DNA of 64,000 nt, from the NCBI GenBank assembly GCA_017405785.1, contig JAFQZR010000019.1, forward strand, positions 62,001 through 126,000. Reading direction: 5' to 3'. The DNA is from Erysipelotrichaceae bacterium (GTDB lineage Bacteria > Bacillota_I > Bacilli_A > Erysipelotrichales > Erysipelotrichaceae). This document shows positions 59,402 to 64,000 of this stretch, one piece after another. A program made the position numbers and the translations under genes. Below the pieces are notes generated by a model, which was not told where the DNA came from, made no database searches, and worked only from the letters and a program-made list of their open reading frames with translations. Each line of letters starts with the position of its first letter. The first letter of the stretch is position 1.

Positions 59402-59920
59402 CTAATCATCCTGCGGTACATAATCTTTCAGTGCAGCCAGTGCAGGATTTACCTTGCCTGCCTTGTTTTTTTGATAAGTAGCTTCGTCCATTACTTCCCA
59501 GCCGTCACCCTTAGGATAATCGATCACCCCGGGCTTGACCACCGTAATGGGAACCTCTACCAGAATTTGCCTGAAGATTATAGGTAACAACTCTATATAT
59601 TCACCTTCGGCCTGCAGGATTTCAATGTTCTCAAAATCCTTCTTATTGAAACTGATTACTTCATCTGCTTCCGAATCGAAATCGATGTCTACGTCTTCCC
59701 CTGTGATGTCGCATGGGCAGGTCATGATTCCTGTCACATGCAGGTTCAGATATAATCGCTGATCTGCAGCTTCGTAATCCCCTTCACCCCTGGCTTCGAC
59801 ATTTCTGAGCTTTCTGATACGCGGAAACTTCTTATAGGTATCCTCATCAAACTCAATGCATTCGTCGAAGGACAGATGCCTGTCGGGTAACTGTAGTAAT
59901 TCCTTACGTGAATATTTCAT
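59402..59920 (-). CDS. yceD: YceD/DUF177 family protein
   Basis: 172 aa. DUF177 proteins partner rpmF and help large rRNA accumulation in plants and bacteria. It carries the family CPCDI motif within LNLHVTGIMTCPCD and acidic stretches. Its promoter (TTGACG, 17 bp, TATAAT) lies upstream and an AGGAG site precedes the start. Confidence 0.92.
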   Translation of the reverse strand: MKYSRKELLQLPDRHLSFDECIEFDEDTYKKFPRIRKLRNVEARGEGDYEAADQRLYLNLHVTGIMTCPCDITGEDVDIDFDSEADEVISFNKKDFENIEILQAEGEYIELLPIIFRQILVEVPITVVKPGVIDYPKGDGWEVMDEATYQKNKAGKVNPALAALKDYVPQDD

Positions 59921-59947
59921 CCCTACGCTCCTTCTACAGCGTTACTT

Positions 59948-59976
59948 ATTATATTACAAAGTAATGTGAACGTCAA
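59948..59976 (-). promoter_or_regulatory. Promoter of yceD-rpmF
   Basis: Minus strand: TTGACG, 17 bp, TATAAT; near consensus. Confidence 0.7.
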
Positions 59977-59996
59977 CTGTATATAATATAAAACTT

Positions 59997-60947
59997 TTAA
60001 ATTTGCTGTTCGCTTTCGTCAATGGCTCTGATCTGAATATCCAGCCAGGAAAGGATGTCCTTATAGACGATTTTTCTCTCTCTTTCGTTGAGGATCTCAT
60101 GTCTCATGTTCTCGTAGATGTTGGCTTCGATGTTGGTATAACCGGCATTGGCCAGGTTATCCAGTGAATGTCTGAAGCCCTCCGGTACATCGCTGCACGG
60201 GTCATCCTGACCGCTGCAGAACAGTATCGGCAGATTCGGTTTCAGAACGCGCCAGTCCTTGTTGGAGAAGACATCCGTCATTCCCTCCATCAGGTCATGA
60301 TAGCCCAGGTTGGTAAACGGGAAGCCGCATAAAGGGTCTTCAATGTATCTGTCGACATTGTCGACGTTATAGCTGATCCAGTCGAATTCCGTACGCGGAT
60401 TCTTAATGGAATCATTGTAGGTATTCACCATCTTGATCAGAGTCTTTGAATGGTTTTTCGGTCCGTTGAGCTTGCTCATGGCCCCTGCCAGCTTGCATCC
60501 CATCGGTATCTGCTTGTTCCAGGCCGGCATTCCGGAGAATACCACGCCGGAGATCATGTCCTCAAATCTCTTGAGATAGCTGGTTGCCAGTAAGGCCCCC
60601 ATTGAATGACCGATCACAAAATACGGCAGATGGCGGTACTGTTCCTTGATCTTCTTGGCCAGGGCGTTGAGGTCCTTGAGGTTGGCCATCCAGCCGTCCT
60701 TGTCAGCGAAATATCCCAGAGGGATGTTCTCACTGATGCTTTCTCCGTGTCCCCTGTTATCCATGATTACGACCACACAGTTCAGTCTGGCCAGTATGTT
60801 GCAGAATTCGTCATATCTTTCCTTATGTTCAGCCATGCCATGAATGACATGGACGATGGCCTTCGGACTGTCAGGAATGTAAATGTTGGCAAAAAGCTTC
60901 AGTCCGTCAATGGTACTGACCAGCTCCAGTTTCTTTTTCTGTATCAT
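59997..60947 (-). CDS. Alpha/beta hydrolase, lysophospholipase/monoacylglycerol lipase-like
   Basis: 316 aa with VIHGMAEHKERY (oxyanion side), NRGHGES, nucleophile elbow GHSMGA, and a late His in MRHEILNE, the pattern of PldB/MGL enzymes. It lacks a signal peptide and so should act on cytosolic or inner-leaflet lipids. The ATG at 60947 is preferred; an upstream TTG at 60968 would also be open. Divergent from tmcAL. Confidence 0.9.
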   Translation of the reverse strand: MIQKKKLELVSTIDGLKLFANIYIPDSPKAIVHVIHGMAEHKERYDEFCNILARLNCVVVIMDNRGHGESISENIPLGYFADKDGWMANLKDLNALAKKIKEQYRHLPYFVIGHSMGALLATSYLKRFEDMISGVVFSGMPAWNKQIPMGCKLAGAMSKLNGPKNHSKTLIKMVNTYNDSIKNPRTEFDWISYNVDNVDRYIEDPLCGFPFTNLGYHDLMEGMTDVFSNKDWRVLKPNLPILFCSGQDDPCSDVPEGFRHSLDNLANAGYTNIEANIYENMRHEILNERERKIVYKDILSWLDIQIRAIDESEQQI

Positions 60948-60973
60948 CTGTATACAACTCTCTTTCAAACTCT

Positions 60974-61002
60974 ATTATACCGAAAAATGATTTTTTGTGA
61001 AA
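60974..61002 (-). promoter_or_regulatory. Promoter of the lysophospholipase gene
   Basis: Minus strand: TTTCAC, 17 bp, TATAAT. Confidence 0.55.
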
Positions 61003-61032
61003 TAATGATAATGTATGGAAAAGACAGCGAAC

Positions 61033-62160
61033 ATGAAGGTAACAGGAATCATCGTTGAATACAACCCGTTTCATAACGGTCACATCTATCATCTCCAACA
61101 GGCCAGAAAACTGACTGACTGTGACGTGCTGGTTGCCGTCTGCAGCGGCAACTTTGTTCAGCGCGGCCAGCCTGCCGTTATCGACAAATGGGCCCGTGCC
61201 AGAACAGCCGTTGACAACGGTGTCGATCTTGTTATCGAGCTGCCTTTTGCCTTTGCCCTGCAGTCAGCTGCCTATTTCGGTTCGCACGCCGTGGACATCC
61301 TTGCCAGATGCGGAATCGACCATCTGGTATTCGGTTCCGAAACCAACAATCTGGAGGAACTGAAGGAAATAGCTTCCATGAGCTTCAACATTGATAATTT
61401 TAAGGAAAACATGGACCAGGGTTATTCCTACCCTGCTTCCTACGGTTACATGGCTGACAGCTACGGTCCTAATGACATACTGGGCATCTCATACCTGCGT
61501 GCTCTGGACAAATATCCAGACATCACACCAGTCTCCATTTTAAGGACCAATGACTACAAGAGTGAATCAATCGACGGTGAGATAACCAGTGCCCTTTCCA
61601 TCCGCAAGGCACTGAAAGAAGGCAATGATATTGAAAGCTTCACACCGATGGCCAGGCAGCTTAAGGACTATCCGGAAGTTTCAATGGAAACACTATATCC
61701 TCTGATCAGATCACTGCTGCTCACCTCTTCACCTGAGGAATTAAGAAAAATCTTTTTAATGGATGAAGGCATAGAGAACCACCTGATAAAGCAAGCCGGT
61801 GAGTGTTATGACTACGCTTCATTCCTGAACAAAGCCACTACCAGAAGATATACCTCTTCACGCATTCAGCGCACCCTTTGTCAGCTTATGGTTCATAATA
61901 CCAAAGAGTTCATGGCTGATCTGCCTGAATACGACATCATCAGGCCTCTGGCTTACAATGCCACAGGTCAGCAGTATCTGGGAGCTCTGCAGAAAAACGG
62001 CGTAAGAGTGGTAAATCACTTTGCCCAGATCATTAAGCCTTACCGTGAACTGGAATATCGAGCCGCCGTTATCTATGGACTTCTGATGGATCGGGAAAAC
62101 CAGGAGAAAGTGATACGCGGTGAGATCTGCGGTCCATACCCTTTAAAGAAACGCCCATAA
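61033..62160 (+). CDS. tmcAL: tRNA(Met) cytidine acetate ligase TmcAL
   Basis: Acetylates the wobble C34 of elongator tRNA-Met using acetate and ATP in Firmicutes. The 375-aa product starts MKVTGIIVEYNPFHNGH with the nucleotidyltransferase HxGH-type motif, and has CSGNFVQRGQPAV, ELPFAFALQSA, FGSE and the tRNA-binding C-terminal part. Family length is about 400 aa. The first ATG of the frame (61015) lies too near a GATAAT box, so 61033 is favoured, but its ribosome site is weak. Confidence 0.93.
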   Translation: MKVTGIIVEYNPFHNGHIYHLQQARKLTDCDVLVAVCSGNFVQRGQPAVIDKWARARTAVDNGVDLVIELPFAFALQSAAYFGSHAVDILARCGIDHLVFGSETNNLEELKEIASMSFNIDNFKENMDQGYSYPASYGYMADSYGPNDILGISYLRALDKYPDITPVSILRTNDYKSESIDGEITSALSIRKALKEGNDIESFTPMARQLKDYPEVSMETLYPLIRSLLLTSSPEELRKIFLMDEGIENHLIKQAGECYDYASFLNKATTRRYTSSRIQRTLCQLMVHNTKEFMADLPEYDIIRPLAYNATGQQYLGALQKNGVRVVNHFAQIIKPYRELEYRAAVIYGLLMDRENQEKVIRGEICGPYPLKKRP

Positions 62161-62282
62161 GAAAACGGCAACAGACCAGTTAACTGGGGTTGTATTAAGC
62201 CGGCCCATCACCGATTATATTATTCAATTACAATGTGTTTATCTCGTGAATATCTCATGGATTTATCACGAATTCGTAACAG

Positions 62283-62310
62283 AAAAAGAGCCCTTGCGGG
62301 GCTCTTTATT
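62283..62310. terminator. Bidirectional terminator between tmcAL and ppdK
   Basis: AAAGAGCCC-TTGCG-GGGCTCTTT with T-rich flanks on both strands. The remaining gap (62161-62282) shows no coding frame, only an imperfect TCGTGA/TCACGA inverted repeat. Confidence 0.8.
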
Positions 62311-62325
62311 GTTATCAGAGTCTGA

Positions 62326-64000
62326 TTATCTCGGGAATTTGACAGCAGCCTGAGCAGCAGCCAGTCTGGCGATTGGAACTCTGTAAGGTGAGCATGATAC
62401 ATAGGTCAGGCCAACCTTGTGGCAGAATTCGACTGAACTTGGTTCACCGCCGTGTTCGCCGCAGATACCTAACTTGATGTTCGGGCGGGTCTTGCGGCCT
62501 AATTCAACAGCCATCTTGATCAGCTTGCCGACACCGTTCTGGTCTAATCTGGCAAATGGATCCTGTTCGTAGATCTTCTTGTCATAGTAAGCGCCTAAGA
62601 ACTTACCGGCATCATCTCTGGAGAAGCCGAATGTCATCTGGGTCAGGTCATTAGTACCGAAGCTGAAGAATTCTGCTTCTTCGGCGATCTCGTCTGCCAG
62701 TAAGGCAGCACGTGGAATTTCGATCATTGTGCCGACATGGTAGTCAACCTTGATGTCTGATGCAGCGATTACTTCATCAGCAACCTTGACAACGATGTTC
62801 TTGACGAACTTTAATTCCTTGACTTCGCCTACTAACGGAATCATGATCTCAGCGACAACGTTCCATTCAGGATGTCTTCTCTGAACGTTGATTGCAGCTT
62901 CGATGACAGCCTGAGTCTGCATTTCAGCGATTTCCGGATATGTAACAGCCAGACGGCAGCCACGATGGCCCATCATAGGGTTGAATTCGTGTAAGCCGTC
63001 GCAGACAGCCTTCAGGTCTTCGAATGACATGTTCATTTCCTTGGCCAGTTCAGCAATGTCCTTGTCTTCCTTCGGTACGAATTCATGCAGAGGTGGATCC
63101 AGGTAACGGATTGTTACAGGGTTGCCCTGCATTGCCTCATAGATACCTTCGAAGTCGCCTCTCTGCATTGGCAGCAGTTTGGCTAAGGCAGCTTTTCTCT
63201 GTTCAACAGTCTTGGATACGATCATCTCTCTGATGGCCTTGATTCTGTCAGCTTCAAAGAACATGTGTTCTGTTCTTACTAAGCCGATGCCCTGAGCACC
63301 GAAAGCGTAAGCCTGAGCGGCATCCTTAGGTGTATCAGCATTGGTTCTGACCTGTAACTGTCTGATTTCATCAGCCCAGTTCATGAATCTTTCAAAGTCA
63401 CCGGAAATTGTAGCAGGTCTTGTAGGGATCTTTTCACCATAGACACAGCCTGTTGAGCCGTCGATGGAGATCCAGTCACCTTCGTGTAAGGTTACACCGT
63501 TAACGGTGAACTGCTTGTCACCCATGACGATGTCGCCGCAGCCTGATACACAGCAGGCACCCATGCCTCTGGCAACAACGGCTGCATGGCTTGTCATACC
63601 GCCTCTGACCGTCAGGATACCTTCAGCATTGTGCATGCCTTCGATATCTTCCGGAGAAGTTTCCAGTCTGACTAAGACAGTCTTCTTGCCATCTTCCTTC
63701 CACTTGATTACATCTTCAGCAGTGAAGACGATCTGGCCTGTTGCGGCACCTGGTGAAGCAGCTAAGCCTCTGGTCAGGACCTTGGCAGCCTTTAAGGCCT
63801 CTGGGTCAAACTGAGCATGTAATAATGAATCAAGCTGACCAGGTTCTACTCTTAAGATAGCTTCCTTTTCATCAATTAAGCCTTCATCAACGAGGTCGCA
63901 GGCGATCTTCAGAGCAGCTGCACCGGTTCTCTTGCCGTTACGGGTCTGCAGCATGAATAACTTACCGTGTTCAACGGTGAATTCCATGTCCTGCATATCC
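62326..64000 (-). CDS. ppdK: Pyruvate, phosphate dikinase (5' part beyond window edge)
   Basis: Interconverts pyruvate + ATP + Pi and PEP + AMP + PPi; in anaerobes often a glycolytic route. About 558 C-terminal residues are seen of the usual 870-890. They contain the phosphohistidine domain with RGGMTSHAAVVARGMG and the PEP/pyruvate-binding TIM-barrel with GIGLVRTEHMFF, GHRGCRLA, FFSFGTNDLTQM and ICGEHGG. The nucleotide-binding start lies beyond base 64000. The codon use is biased, as expected for a highly expressed gene. Confidence 0.97.
   Translation of the reverse strand, partial: DMQDMEFTVEHGKLFMLQTRNGKRTGAAALKIACDLVDEGLIDEKEAILRVEPGQLDSLLHAQFDPEALKAAKVLTRGLAASPGAATGQIVFTAEDVIKWKEDGKKTVLVRLETSPEDIEGMHNAEGILTVRGGMTSHAAVVARGMGACCVSGCGDIVMGDKQFTVNGVTLHEGDWISIDGSTGCVYGEKIPTRPATISGDFERFMNWADEIRQLQVRTNADTPKDAAQAYAFGAQGIGLVRTEHMFFEADRIKAIREMIVSKTVEQRKAALAKLLPMQRGDFEGIYEAMQGNPVTIRYLDPPLHEFVPKEDKDIAELAKEMNMSFEDLKAVCDGLHEFNPMMGHRGCRLAVTYPEIAEMQTQAVIEAAINVQRRHPEWNVVAEIMIPLVGEVKELKFVKNIVVKVADEVIAASDIKVDYHVGTMIEIPRAALLADEIAEEAEFFSFGTNDLTQMTFGFSRDDAGKFLGAYYDKKIYEQDPFARLDQNGVGKLIKMAVELGRKTRPNIKLGICGEHGGEPSSVEFCHKVGLTYVSCSPYRVPIARLAAAQAAVKFPR

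Noticed and set aside
62161-62282. Possible small gene after tmcAL
   Set aside because: No frame with a ribosome site; only a short inverted repeat.

Overview
The window looks like a chromosomal segment of a Gram-positive, low-to-moderate GC Firmicute, most likely of the Erysipelotrichia. The call rests on Bacillus-like gene order (rplU-prp-rpmA, recU-pbp1, ruvA-ruvB, mraZ-rsmH-ftsL-ftsI-mraY-murD, comN/secDF/recJ/apt/relA, yceD-rpmF), an L27 precursor with a Prp cleavage site, a T-box leader in front of hisS-aspS, and the absence of sporulation genes. It is inference from gene content, not from a marker-gene comparison. Most genes lie on the minus strand in tight, often 1-14 bp overlapping operons. 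No tRNA, rRNA, CRISPR array or insertion sequence was seen; the only mobile-type gene is one Rpn/PD-(D/E)XK family protein.

Layout. 1-2.7 kb: murG-murB (murB runs off the left edge) and an unknown membrane protein. 2.7-7.5 kb: ruvB/ruvA, obgE, the rplU-prp-rpmA ribosomal operon with its leader, and a second unknown membrane protein. 7.7-10.9 kb: recU and a class A penicillin-binding protein. 10.9-17 kb: a six-gene minus-strand operon, MOP-family flippase-murT-gatD-dnaD-nth-murC. 17.2-20 kb: a plus-strand cassette of two alpha/beta hydrolases and an ATP-grasp protein. 20-24.6 kb: a thioredoxin-like membrane protein, mtnN, a degenerate NadD-YqeK fusion, yhbY, yqeH and an acidic membrane protein. 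24.6-29.7 kb: parC, parE and plsY. 29.7-37.5 kb: exported cell-wall-active proteins (DUF1287, M15 carboxypeptidase with CWB2 repeats, a papain-like/CWB2 protein, and a leucine-rich-repeat/GH25 lysozyme). 37.5-41.4 kb: yneF, aspS, hisS and the T-box. 41.4-50.4 kb: YhhN, Rpn, a lipoprotein, relA, apt, recJ, secDF and a 39-codon comN-like gene. 50.4-56.7 kb: the division/cell-wall cluster under an MraZ operator. 56.7-64 kb: a small membrane protein, a methyltransferase, a lipoprotein serpin, yceD-rpmF, a lysophospholipase, tmcAL and the 3' part of ppdK.

A large share of the window serves peptidoglycan: MurB, MurC, MurD, MurG, MraY, a flippase, MurT/GatD, two PBPs, and several hydrolases. The most striking observation is that GatD, the glutaminase that feeds ammonia to MurT for amidation of lipid II, has lost both its Cys nucleophile (Gly92) and its His (Asn188), and MurT carries Glu where the third triad residue, Asp, is expected. 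The pair is nevertheless intact and sits with a flippase. Members of this class are known for group B peptidoglycan, in which the alpha-carboxyl of D-Glu carries a cross-bridge amino acid instead of an amide. I infer that this MurT/GatD pair may have been re-purposed to attach something other than glutamine-derived ammonia.

Other points of note are the hydrolase-hydrolase-ATP-grasp cassette, a T-box whose specifier region contains overlapping GAC and CAC codons (Asp and His, matching the two downstream synthetases), a SecDF lacking its hallmark membrane motifs, a vestigial NadD domain on YqeK, and a secreted serpin.
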